From Thalassobacillus devorans (GTDB lineage Bacteria > Bacillota > Bacilli > Bacillales > Halobacillaceae): 64,000 nt of DNA. The position numbers and the translations under genes are program-made. This document shows positions 27,461 through 34,895 of this stretch, in pieces (position 1 is the stretch's first letter; each line of letters starts with the position of its first letter). The notes beneath the pieces are model-generated. The model was not told the DNA's origin. It was given only the letters and a program-made list of their open reading frames with translations, and searched no databases. The DNA is taken from assembly GCF_900176565.1 (NCBI RefSeq), contig NZ_FXEH01000006.1, positions 1,178,001 to 1,242,000 on the forward strand, given 5' to 3'.

Positions 27461-28243
27461 ATGTGGGAATTAGTGAAGCTGGAAGAGCCGGCTGATCATG
27501 TCAAAAGATTAACATTAAACCGGCCAGATGCAGCCAATGCTTTATCCAAGCAATTGCTGTATGAAATTAATGAGGCGCTGGCAGAAGTGGAAAAGCATAA
27601 AAACACACGCTGTCTACTGATTACGGCAAGCGGCGGTAAAGCTTTTTGTGCCGGTGCGGATCTGAAAGAGCGTGCCGGTATGACAGAGCAGGAAGTGGTT
27701 GATACGGTCAGCCTGATCGGTGACACCATCCATCGGGTGGAACGACTGGATATACCAACGATTGCGGTAATCAATGGAGTAGCTTTTGGGGGAGGTTTAG
27801 AGCTTGCGCTTGCCTGCGATCTCCGGCTTAGTTCAAACAGTGCAAAGATGGGATTGACGGAAACATCGCTCGGGATTATTCCGGGAGCAGGTGGAACGCA
27901 AAGACTTTCCAGGCTTATTGGACTTGGAAAGGCGAAGGAATTGATTTTCACTGCTAAACCGATTACGTGTGAAACAGCGAGAGCAATCGGTCTTGTAGAA
28001 TATGCTTACGACCCGTCGATATTGCAGGGGGAATCATTAGCCATGGCTGAGCGGATCGCCAATAATGCACCAATCGCACTTAGACAGGCAAAAAAGGCTA
28101 TCCATGAGGGATTCCAGACAGATATCGAAACGGGACTTCAAATTGAAAAGAAGTGCTACCAGACCACGATACCTACGAAGGATCGTCTGGAAGGGTTACA
28201 AGCTTTCAAAGAAAAGAGAAAGCCTATCTACCGTGGTGAATAG
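27461..28243 (+). CDS. yngF: Enoyl-CoA hydratase, probably methylglutaconyl-CoA hydratase (YngF type)
   Basis: 260-residue crotonase-fold protein: oxyanion-hole segments AFCAGADLKERAGM and NGVAFGGGLELALACD, and the catalytic glutamates around LGIIPGAGGTQRL. Position between carboxylase and HMG-CoA lyase genes favours methylglutaconyl-CoA as substrate. Confidence 0.9.
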   Translation: MWELVKLEEPADHVKRLTLNRPDAANALSKQLLYEINEALAEVEKHKNTRCLLITASGGKAFCAGADLKERAGMTEQEVVDTVSLIGDTIHRVERLDIPTIAVINGVAFGGGLELALACDLRLSSNSAKMGLTETSLGIIPGAGGTQRLSRLIGLGKAKELIFTAKPITCETARAIGLVEYAYDPSILQGESLAMAERIANNAPIALRQAKKAIHEGFQTDIETGLQIEKKCYQTTIPTKDRLEGLQAFKEKRKPIYRGE

Positions 28244-28261
28244 AACAGGAGGGACAGCTTC

Positions 28262-29791
28262 ATGTCATTAAATAAAACATTGCAAGAGCGTGTAGAAAAG
28301 ATTTCCCAGGGGGGAGCGGACAAGTACCATCAAAAAAATAGTGAAAAAGGAAAAATGTTTGTCCGGGAACGGCTATCGCTATTATTTGATGAAGGAATGG
28401 ATATTGAAGATGCATTCTTTGCCAACTGCATGGACGATTCCTTACCATCAGATGGCGTGGTCACCGGAATAGGGAAAATCAATGGCCAGAAAGTATGCGT
28501 CATGGCAAATGATTCGACAGTAAAAGCCGGGTCCTGGGGAGCAAGGACTGTGGAGAAGATTATTCGTATTCAGGAAACGGCATTGAAATTGCAAATCCCG
28601 ATGCTTTATCTTGTCGACTCTGCAGGTGCCCGGATAACTGATCAAGTAGAAATGTTCCCGGGAAGAAGAGGAGCGGGAAGAATTTTTCATAATCAGATCA
28701 AACTATCCGGTCGTGTGCCGCAAGTTTGTCTGTTGTTTGGCCCATCTGCTGCCGGAGGAGCTTACATACCTGCATTTTGTGATATCGTCGTCATGGTCGA
28801 TGGTAATGCGTCGATGTACCTTGGCTCTCCACGAATGGCAGAAAAAGTAATTGGAGAGAAGGTCACGCTGGAGAAAATGGGTGGCGCACGTATGCATTGT
28901 TCTGTTTCCGGCTGCGGGGATGTGCTGGCAAAATCGGAAGAAGAAGCGATTGCTTATGCCAGGGATTATATGAGCTATTTCCCAGCTAATTATACATCCA
29001 ACCCGCCATCCGCAGAATCTAAGGAACCCGCAGAAAACGATAAGTCCATTCATGATTTAATTCCAGAGAACCAGAATGCTCCGTTTGATATGTATCAGTT
29101 TATCGACCGGCTGATTGATGAAGGTTCTTTTTGTGAAATCAAGAAAATGTTTGCTCCTGAATTAGTTACTGGTCTGGCAAGAATCGACGGGAGACCAGTA
29201 GGGATCATCGCTAACCAGCCGAGAGCAAAGGGCGGGGTGCTGTTTCCTGACTCTGCCGACAAAGCGGCAAAGTTCATTCAGCTGTGTGATGCTTTTAACA
29301 TTCCATTACTTTTCCTGGCTGACATTCCTGGCTTCATGATTGGAACACGAGTCGAGCGGGCAGGAATAATCAGACATGGGGCTAAAATGTTGTCTGCCAT
29401 GAGTGAAGCGACTGTACCAAAAATCTCTGTCATCGTAAGGAAAGCCTATGGCGCAGGTCTTTACGCTATGGCTGGTCCTGCCTTTGAACCAGACTGTTGT
29501 CTTGCACTGCCGAGTGCACAAATAGCTGTCATGGGGCCTGAAGCGGCGGTCAATGCTGTTTATGCAAATAAAATTGCAGAGCTGCCTGAAGAGGAGCGCC
29601 CGGCTTTCATCAAAGCTAAACACGAGGAATACAAAGAGAATATTGATATATACCGGTTGGCATCAGAAATGGTAGTTGATGCAATCGTCCAGCCCGACGA
29701 GTTGAGAAAAGAATTAATCAACCGTTATGATACCTACGTTACAAAAGATGTCCAATTTACCGAACGAAAGCATGGTGTATATCCTGTTTAA
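28262..29791 (+). CDS. yngE: Acyl-CoA carboxylase beta subunit (carboxyltransferase), YngE type
   Basis: 509 residues; transfers the carboxyl group from biotin to an acyl-CoA. Two crotonase-like halves with the oxyanion-hole glycines in FGPSAAGGAYIPAFCD and RKAYGAGLYAMAG. Related to methylcrotonyl-CoA and propionyl-CoA carboxylases; the operon favours methylcrotonyl-CoA. Last gene before a strong terminator. Confidence 0.92.
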   Translation: MSLNKTLQERVEKISQGGADKYHQKNSEKGKMFVRERLSLLFDEGMDIEDAFFANCMDDSLPSDGVVTGIGKINGQKVCVMANDSTVKAGSWGARTVEKIIRIQETALKLQIPMLYLVDSAGARITDQVEMFPGRRGAGRIFHNQIKLSGRVPQVCLLFGPSAAGGAYIPAFCDIVVMVDGNASMYLGSPRMAEKVIGEKVTLEKMGGARMHCSVSGCGDVLAKSEEEAIAYARDYMSYFPANYTSNPPSAESKEPAENDKSIHDLIPENQNAPFDMYQFIDRLIDEGSFCEIKKMFAPELVTGLARIDGRPVGIIANQPRAKGGVLFPDSADKAAKFIQLCDAFNIPLLFLADIPGFMIGTRVERAGIIRHGAKMLSAMSEATVPKISVIVRKAYGAGLYAMAGPAFEPDCCLALPSAQIAVMGPEAAVNAVYANKIAELPEEERPAFIKAKHEEYKENIDIYRLASEMVVDAIVQPDELRKELINRYDTYVTKDVQFTERKHGVYPV

Positions 29792-29814
29792 ACAAAACAG
29801 TTATTAAGCAGTAT

Positions 29815-29848
29815 AAAACCGATGTCCTGCATGGACATCGGTTTTTTT
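29815..29848. terminator. Terminator of the acyl-CoA operon
   Basis: AAAACCGATGTCC / GGACATCGGTTTT stem over a five-base loop, then T. It also lies at the end of the convergent gene at 29847. Confidence 0.9.
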
Positions 29849-30152
29849 AGCCGGTATGTTCATTTTTATAAAGCGTAGATTCTTTAATCGCTTTTTGGCG
29901 TGCTTCACTTTGTAATCTGTTTTTATCTCGGCTGATTTTTTCGTCACGTTTTAAGCCGGCGAGATACAACTCATCTCTTTTCATTTGATATTTTTGTTTT
30001 GTTTTCGAAAAGATTTTTGGATAACGGCTGGTATCTTTGGAGTGGGAACCAGCCTCTCTTTTTTTACCGGCAAATAAGTTACCGACGAAGAATCCTGCAA
30101 TAGCAGAGCCGATGATGCCAGCTGTATTTGATTGCTTGTCTTTTTCCGTCAT
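29847..30152 (-). CDS. Small protein with a glycine-zipper-like membrane segment (YtxH-like)
   Basis: 101 residues. Residues 11-28 (AGIIGSAIAGFFVGNLFAG) form a Gly-spaced hydrophobic segment; the rest is highly basic and helical. It overlaps the upstream DUF948 gene by four bases. The set resembles the ytxG-ytxH general-stress genes of Bacillus, where a DUF948 protein is paired with a YtxH glycine-zipper protein, but family membership is not certain. Confidence 0.75.
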   Translation of the reverse strand: MTEKDKQSNTAGIIGSAIAGFFVGNLFAGKKREAGSHSKDTSRYPKIFSKTKQKYQMKRDELYLAGLKRDEKISRDKNRLQSEARQKAIKESTLYKNEHTG

Positions 30153-30598
30153 GCTGATATTTCTTCCTTGTCAATTTCTTTTAATGCTTTTCGTTTTTCT
30201 TTGAAATAATATCCTAATGCCAGGGCTCCATACAAGCCGCCTAAATCTTGTCTTCTTGTCATATCTTTTCCTTCATTTGTATCCTTTTTCATTGCCATTG
30301 TGACATCGACAAGGGAAGAGGACAGCTTTCTGGAAGACTCACCGATATCTCCTAAGATATAGAAAAGCGGGCTTAACGCTGCGATTTTTTTATTGACGTC
30401 TGCTAAGGTGTCATTACTATGATTTAGCAACTGTCCTGTTTCTTTCATCACATCATCCAATTGGTCCGGAAGCCGCTCTACCGTCTTATCCACACCGGAT
30501 AATACTTTCGATAGATTATTCAGGGTGCGTGCGAGAAAGATTGATCCTACTAAAAAGGCAATTCCCATTAGTAATACTCCGATTCCTGTTAAACTCAA
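30149..30598 (-). CDS. DUF948 protein, second copy
   Basis: 149 residues: an N-terminal membrane helix (LTGIGVLLMGIAFLVGSIFLA) followed by a long coiled-coil-like region (NNLSKVLSGVDKTVERLPDQLDDVMKETGQLL is the DUF948 pattern) and a basic tail. Bitopic, facing the cytoplasm or outside unknown. Homologous to the next gene upstream, so the pair is a tandem duplication. Function unknown. Confidence 0.8.
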   Translation of the reverse strand: MSLTGIGVLLMGIAFLVGSIFLARTLNNLSKVLSGVDKTVERLPDQLDDVMKETGQLLNHSNDTLADVNKKIAALSPLFYILGDIGESSRKLSSSLVDVTMAMKKDTNEGKDMTRRQDLGGLYGALALGYYFKEKRKALKEIDKEEISA

Positions 30599-30615
30599 AG
30601 TTCATCCCTCATTTC

Positions 30616-31050
30616 TTAATTATTATAATGTTGTTGAGTCCTATTGCTGGTACGTTTCCATTTTGCAAAAAGGTTTGTCAGTGCTTCTCCCCATCTTACC
30701 GCTTTGACAATGGAGTCATTCTGATTTTTGGTATGATAGGTGAAGTTTGCTGAAGCCTTGTTCAAGCCATGGTTCAGATTGTCAACCGAATCACCGACAT
30801 TCTGAAGCGAATCAAATAATGCATTAGTAGAATCCACTTTATGGTGAATATCCTCTGCTAAGTAATTAGATTTGTTGATCAGGTGTTCTGATTCTTTAGT
30901 AATACCCCTCATTTGTGTCTCCAGACTTCCTACCGTACCGTCAAGATTCTTCATTGTCTTATTGACACTAATCAATGTTTTAACAATGAATGCTACGACA
31001 AGGGCAAAAGACAAGGCCATGATAAATACTCCTATATATACTAAATCCAT
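30616..31050 (-). CDS. DUF948 protein, first copy (YtxG-like)
   Basis: 144 residues: N-terminal membrane helix (YIGVFIMALSFALVVAFIV), then a coiled-coil DUF948 region (LDGTVGSLETQMRGITKESEHLINKSNYLAEDIHHKVDS contains the phage-tape-like heptads of the family). GGAGGTG precedes the ATG. First gene of a three-gene operon behind a sigma-B-type promoter, consistent with the general-stress ytxGH genes. Confidence 0.82.
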   Translation of the reverse strand: MDLVYIGVFIMALSFALVVAFIVKTLISVNKTMKNLDGTVGSLETQMRGITKESEHLINKSNYLAEDIHHKVDSTNALFDSLQNVGDSVDNLNHGLNKASANFTYHTKNQNDSIVKAVRWGEALTNLFAKWKRTSNRTQQHYNN

Positions 31051-31077
31051 CGGCTCTCTTCACCTCCTAAATTACCA

Positions 31078-31103
31078 CTTCCCTGTACCTGCCACCGTAA
31101 AAC
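31078..31103 (-). promoter_or_regulatory. Sigma-B-type promoter of the DUF948 operon
   Basis: Minus strand reads GTTTTA, 14 bases, GGGAAG, the same two hexamers and spacing as upstream of katE. It is about 28 bases from the start of the first DUF948 gene. Confidence 0.6.
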
Positions 31104-31150
31104 GCTTTTCGACAGTAAAAATCAAATATTTTGCAGAGTTAGTAGAAAAT

Positions 31151-31177
31151 GATTAAAGATAAGTGAAAATGGGGTAG
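31151..31177 (+). promoter_or_regulatory. Sigma-B-like promoter of the YihY gene
   Basis: GATTAA, 15 bases, GGGTAG differs from the sigma-B consensus at one base in each hexamer. It is 37 bases upstream of the yihY-type gene and divergent from the other sigma-B-like site. Confidence 0.45.
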
Positions 31178-31213
31178 AGAAATAGAAGGTGCAACTAATG
31201 GAGGTGGAAAACT

Positions 31214-32056
31214 GTGAAAAAAATGATGAATTATATGAAATCAGTAATCAAAGAATTTCAAAATGACGATGTACCTGTATTAGCAGCCGCCCAGGCATAC
31301 TATTACTTACTATCCATCGTACCTATGCTGATCCTGCTTTTCTCTATCATTCCTTACTTAGGCATTCAACCAAACGAGGCAGTTAACTTCATGAAAAATG
31401 TATTGCCAGCGGAAACAGCTTCAGCTTTGGAAGAAAATATTATCTCGATTGTTTCCGAACCTAATGGTGGATTGTTGTCCGTTGGTATTATCGGTACAAT
31501 CTGGTCAGCATCAAATGGACTCAACGCTTTTATAAAATCTTCCAATATAGCGTATAACGTGGAAGAGACGCGCTCATTCATTAAAGTGCGTTTACTCTCG
31601 ATCGGATTGACGCTTGGGATGATCGTTGCCATTGTGGTAGCACTAGTTCTTCCGGTCTTTGGAAGAGTAATTTTCGATTTTATCCAAAGAGTTTTGTTCA
31701 TACCAGATCAGCTGATGATTATCCTGGAAATTGCCCGCTGGGTCGTCAGTATTCTGGTGATGAGTCTGATATTAATGCTGTTATATCGATTTGCTCCTAA
31801 CAGGTATATACCATTCAAAGAGATCATTCCTGGAGCTATCATCACGTCGGTATTGTGGATGTTAATTTCTTTAGGATTTTCTTTCTATGTAAGTAATTTC
31901 GGAAGTTATTCTGCCACATATGGAAGTTTAGGAGGGCTGATCATTTTAATGATCTGGTTCTTCCTGACTGGTCTAATATTGGTTGTCGGTGCAGAAATAA
32001 ATGTAGTCTATCATCGGAAGAAGCACGGATTAAAAAGAAGACAAGATTCATGGTAA
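31214..32056 (+). CDS. YihY/BrkB-family inner membrane protein
   Basis: 280 residues with six predicted membrane helices; the family signature includes AAQAYYYLLSIVPMLILLFSI and a FAPNR segment. Once misnamed ribonuclease BN; real function unknown. Start GTG at 31214 follows GGAGGTGG. It stands alone between a sigma-B-like promoter and a strong terminator. Confidence 0.9.
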   Translation: MKKMMNYMKSVIKEFQNDDVPVLAAAQAYYYLLSIVPMLILLFSIIPYLGIQPNEAVNFMKNVLPAETASALEENIISIVSEPNGGLLSVGIIGTIWSASNGLNAFIKSSNIAYNVEETRSFIKVRLLSIGLTLGMIVAIVVALVLPVFGRVIFDFIQRVLFIPDQLMIILEIARWVVSILVMSLILMLLYRFAPNRYIPFKEIIPGAIITSVLWMLISLGFSFYVSNFGSYSATYGSLGGLIILMIWFFLTGLILVVGAEINVVYHRKKHGLKRRQDSW

Positions 32057-32061
32057 AAATT

Positions 32062-32101
32062 AAAAACAGCGACAGCAGATTTTACCGCTGTCGCTGTTTT
32101 T
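32062..32101. terminator. Bidirectional terminator between yihY and queE
   Basis: AAAAACAGCGACAGC pairs perfectly with GCTGTCGCTGTTTTT. Confidence 0.9.
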
Positions 32102-32104
32102 ACG

Positions 32105-32833
32105 TTAGACCCCTCGTTTGTTTCCCCATAGTAAGGCATGAAGCTGGGGAAGGACGCGTACTTTATTCAGACCCGGAGACTCCATGACTTGATCTACCAG
32201 CCATTCATACTTGTTTAATAGTTTCATAGCAATAGCTTGATCATTTGTTTCTTCCAGATCATCGTTTCCTACCTGAACATAGAAAGATATCCCAGGATAA
32301 CGTCTATGAACGTATTCTGCATATGATAAATCCTCCTCATTAAAAATAACTACTTTCAAACTCGTGTGGAGGAGCCTGTCATTATCTTTCAGTTGGCTGA
32401 TAATGTAGTCCAACTTCTCCCAATCCGTTTTCATATGGGAACTTGGTGGTTTTGGGGATATAGTAAGGTCATCAATAGCAAGAAACCAATCCTGCCAGCG
32501 GCTTCCTTGTGTTTCCAGGGCGACTTCTATACCTCGTTCTTTTAATAGACCAATCAATTGATCCAGATAAGGGAAGAGGGCAGGGTTACCTCCGGATATA
32601 GTTACATGGTCGAATTTATTGCCACCGGCTTGATCCAATTCCTTTATTATTTCTTCCGCATCCATGCGCTTGATTTCCTCTTTGGCGCTTCCATCCCAGG
32701 TAAAGGCTGAATCACACCAGGAACAACTGTAATCACATCCGGCTGTCCGGACGAACATCGTTTTCCTGCCTATGACCATCCCTTCTCCCTGGATCGTTGG
32801 TCCAAAAATCTCCAAGACAGGGAGTTTAGTCAT
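32105..32833 (-). CDS. queE: 7-carboxy-7-deazaguanine synthase
   Basis: Radical SAM enzyme forming CDG from 6-carboxytetrahydropterin. 242 residues; cluster ligands C33, C37 and C40 in AGCDYSCSWCDS; N-terminal EIFGPTIQGEGMVIG and the GGNPAL SAM motif. It overlaps queD by eight bases and is the last gene of queCDE. queF, usually fourth in Bacillus, is absent. Confidence 0.95.
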   Translation of the reverse strand: MTKLPVLEIFGPTIQGEGMVIGRKTMFVRTAGCDYSCSWCDSAFTWDGSAKEEIKRMDAEEIIKELDQAGGNKFDHVTISGGNPALFPYLDQLIGLLKERGIEVALETQGSRWQDWFLAIDDLTISPKPPSSHMKTDWEKLDYIISQLKDNDRLLHTSLKVVIFNEEDLSYAEYVHRRYPGISFYVQVGNDDLEETNDQAIAMKLLNKYEWLVDQVMESPGLNKVRVLPQLHALLWGNKRGV

Positions 32834-33305
32834 TTTCCATCCACTCCCGTCTTACTTCAGCAAAACTAGTCGGCGTTTCATATAGCTTGATGAACTCAAC
32901 ACGAGAGCCATCATTTTCTTTTGTGAGTGCATGGTCCATTTGCTCATATATCCAGACAACCATGTTTTCAGCTGTTGTGTTCATAGGAGGGAGCGTGTCA
33001 TTCAGGTATCGATGATCCAAATGGATTTCAATTTGTTCTTTCCATATTTTCTTTATATCGCCAAAGTCTATCACTATACCGATATCATCCACATAACCGC
33101 TGATACCGAAGACAACTTTATACGTGTGCCCGTGAAGGTTTTTACACTTTCCTTCATAACAATGAAGGTGATGGGCAGCATCAAAGGTGAATTCCTTGCT
33201 GACCATGACCCGTTTGTTATGATACTTCAGCTCGTGGCGTTTGATATCCTCATCGATTTTCTGAAGTTTTTCTACGATCGTAAAACCATAATTGGAGAGT
33301 GTCAT
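32826..33305 (-). CDS. queD: 6-carboxy-5,6,7,8-tetrahydropterin synthase
   Basis: Converts dihydroneopterin triphosphate to 6-carboxytetrahydropterin. 159 residues; zinc-binding histidines in FDAAHHLHCYEGKCKNLHGHTY, with the catalytic Cys in KCKN. DHRYLND and ENMVVWIYEQM are typical. Start ATG overlaps the queC stop (TGATG), with AAGGAG upstream inside queC. The protein has an extra N-terminal segment of about 33 residues before MVSKEF. Confidence 0.93.
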   Translation of the reverse strand: MTLSNYGFTIVEKLQKIDEDIKRHELKYHNKRVMVSKEFTFDAAHHLHCYEGKCKNLHGHTYKVVFGISGYVDDIGIVIDFGDIKKIWKEQIEIHLDHRYLNDTLPPMNTTAENMVVWIYEQMDHALTKENDGSRVEFIKLYETPTSFAEVRREWMEND

Positions 33306-33970
33306 CAAACATCCGCTCCTTCACGCTGTTGTAGATACTTTTCAAGTCCCTGATTGCGTAGCTTGCAGGCCGGGCATTCTCCGCATCCGCTGCCAATTAC
33401 GCCATTATAACAAGTCAACGTGTGATGGCGAACGAAGTCAAAAGCTTCGAGTTCATCTGCGAGCTGCCATGTTTCAGCTTTATCCAGCCACATTAGCGGT
33501 GTATGGATTACAAAAGAATCATCCATGGACAAGTTCAGCGTCACATTCAAGGATTTGATGAACACATCCCGACAGTCCGGATAGCCGCTGAAATCTGTTT
33601 CACATACCCCAGTGATAATATGTTTGGCCCCAATTTGCCGCGCAACAATTCCTGCGAATGATAAGAACAGCAGGTTACGGCCAGGAACGAAAGTAGAAGG
33701 GAGGGAGTCACCTTTGCCATCTTCCACATCGATTTCTTTGTGGGTCAGTGCATTAGGAGAAAGCTGGCTTAATAAAGACATATCCAGGATTCTATGCTTT
33801 ACATTAAGTTTTTCTGTAATTGCTTTTGCAACTTCCACTTCTTCTTCGTGGCGTTGATTATAATGAAAGGTGACAGCTTCTACTTCATCGAATTTCTCCA
33901 ATGCCCAGAACAAGCATGTAGTGCTGTCCTGGCCACCGCTGAATACGACCACCGCTTTTTCTTTTTTCAT
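33305..33970 (-). CDS. queC: 7-cyano-7-deazaguanine synthase
   Basis: Makes preQ0 from CDG with ATP and ammonia. 221 residues; PP-loop [15 protein letters not shown] at the N-terminus, zinc-binding cysteines in [20 protein letters not shown] at the C-terminus. First gene of queCDE, with a preQ1 riboswitch in its leader. Confidence 0.96.
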   Translation of the reverse strand: MKKEKAVVVFSGGQDSTTCLFWALEKFDEVEAVTFHYNQRHEEEVEVAKAITEKLNVKHRILDMSLLSQLSPNALTHKEIDVEDGKGDSLPSTFVPGRNLLFLSFAGIVARQIGAKHIITGVCETDFSGYPDCRDVFIKSLNVTLNLSMDDSFVIHTPLMWLDKAETWQLADELEAFDFVRHHTLTCYNGVIGSGCGECPACKLRNQGLEKYLQQREGADV

Positions 33971-34033
33971 AAAAAAATTCTCCTTTCCGTGAAAAAGAGA
34001 ATTCTACTCACCCGTTACAAGCATAAAATAAAC

Positions 34034-34065
34034 TAAAAAACCATACCTAAGGGATAGGTATAGTT
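34034..34065 (-). terminator. Expression-platform terminator of the preQ1 riboswitch
   Basis: Minus strand: AACTATACCTA-tccct-TAGGTATGGTT followed by T. Its 5' arm lies just after the aptamer tail, as expected for transcriptional control of queC. Confidence 0.75.
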
Positions 34066-34070
34066 CCATC

Positions 34071-34105
34071 CTTAGTTTTTTATAGAGGGTGTAGCTAGAA
34101 CCTCT
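34071..34105 (-). ncRNA. preQ1-I riboswitch aptamer upstream of queCDE
   Basis: Minus strand begins AGAGGTTCTAGCTACACCCT and ends with AAAAAACTAAGG, the invariant class I preQ1 core: hairpin AGAGG/CCTCT with the TTCTAGCTACA loop, and the A-rich tail that forms the pseudoknot. It binds preQ1 and lowers queCDE expression when preQ1 is plentiful. Confidence 0.93.
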
Positions 34106-34149
34106 CCTGCGATAAAAACGCAGACTTTTATTAGATTTTTAACGTAAAC

Positions 34150-34178
34150 AGTATAACAGAAGAAATGGTTCCTGTCAT
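34150..34178 (-). promoter_or_regulatory. Sigma-A promoter of the queCDE leader
   Basis: Minus strand: ATGACA, 17 bases, TG-extended TATACT. Located 45-70 bases upstream of the aptamer. Confidence 0.65.
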
Positions 34179-34284
34179 GATAAAAAATGCCAGGCCACTA
34201 TTGGAATTCAGCTCGATTTCTTATATACTATAGGGGGTTAGCCGCCAGGGGAATACAATAGAGAAAGAGGCTTAAAAGAGAGAG

Positions 34285-34848
34285 ATGAGCAAACGGCTAG
34301 AAAAGAAAAAGATTAAAGCTTTAGTTGCAGAGACATTGCGGAATATTCACATTCCACTCGATTTTCATCTTGAAAAGACAAATGTAAACATGATATATGA
34401 TTTCATTCAAAACAAGCTGATAATTGATGTGGAACGGCTAAGAAAAGCCCGTAAAGAAATGAGAAAGCCGGTTACACTTGAAGCATACGTGCAGGCATTA
34501 GTACTGCATGAGACTGGACATTATTTAGATCAGGAGGCATTATGGGAGTCCGTTCAAAGAACAATTGAAATACATAAAAAGAAAAGGGAAGTCCCATATT
34601 TTGAACGGGCCAAAGACCTGGAGTTATTTCAATTGGATATCGAAGAACATGAGATGGACTACACATTTGAAGAAACCGCCTGGCGCAATGCTGCAAAATT
34701 GAACGAAAAATATGGTATTGTCGATGAAGAAAGCTTTGAGAACGTTAAATTCGAAAGTTTATTAAGCTATACAGCTGTCTATAACCGTGACTTATTGATT
34801 TATCAAAGTTTATTAAAAGAAGACTCTGGCAAACACCTGGCTGTCTAA
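34285..34848 (+). CDS. Hypothetical protein with a HETGH zinc-peptidase-like motif
   Basis: 187 residues, soluble. Residues 74-80 read VLHETGH (HExGH type), with a conserved-looking downstream region EHEMDYTFEETAWRNAAKL that could supply a third metal ligand. This resembles small bacterial zinc metallopeptidase-like proteins, but I do not recognise a named family and catalysis is inferred. AAAAGAGAGAG precedes the ATG. Between the divergent riboswitch and the convergent ligase gene, it stands alone. Confidence 0.75.
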   Translation: MSKRLEKKKIKALVAETLRNIHIPLDFHLEKTNVNMIYDFIQNKLIIDVERLRKARKEMRKPVTLEAYVQALVLHETGHYLDQEALWESVQRTIEIHKKKREVPYFERAKDLELFQLDIEEHEMDYTFEETAWRNAAKLNEKYGIVDEESFENVKFESLLSYTAVYNRDLLIYQSLLKEDSGKHLAV

Positions 34849-34851
34849 TAA

Positions 34852-34890
34852 AATCCCCCTGAACCATTCATAAGGTTCAGGGGGATTGTT
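34852..34890. terminator. Hairpin between the 34285 gene and the ligase gene
   Basis: AATCCCCCTGAACC pairs perfectly with GGTTCAGGGGGATT over eight bases. The T-runs are short. Confidence 0.75.
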
Positions 34891-34895
34891 CATGT

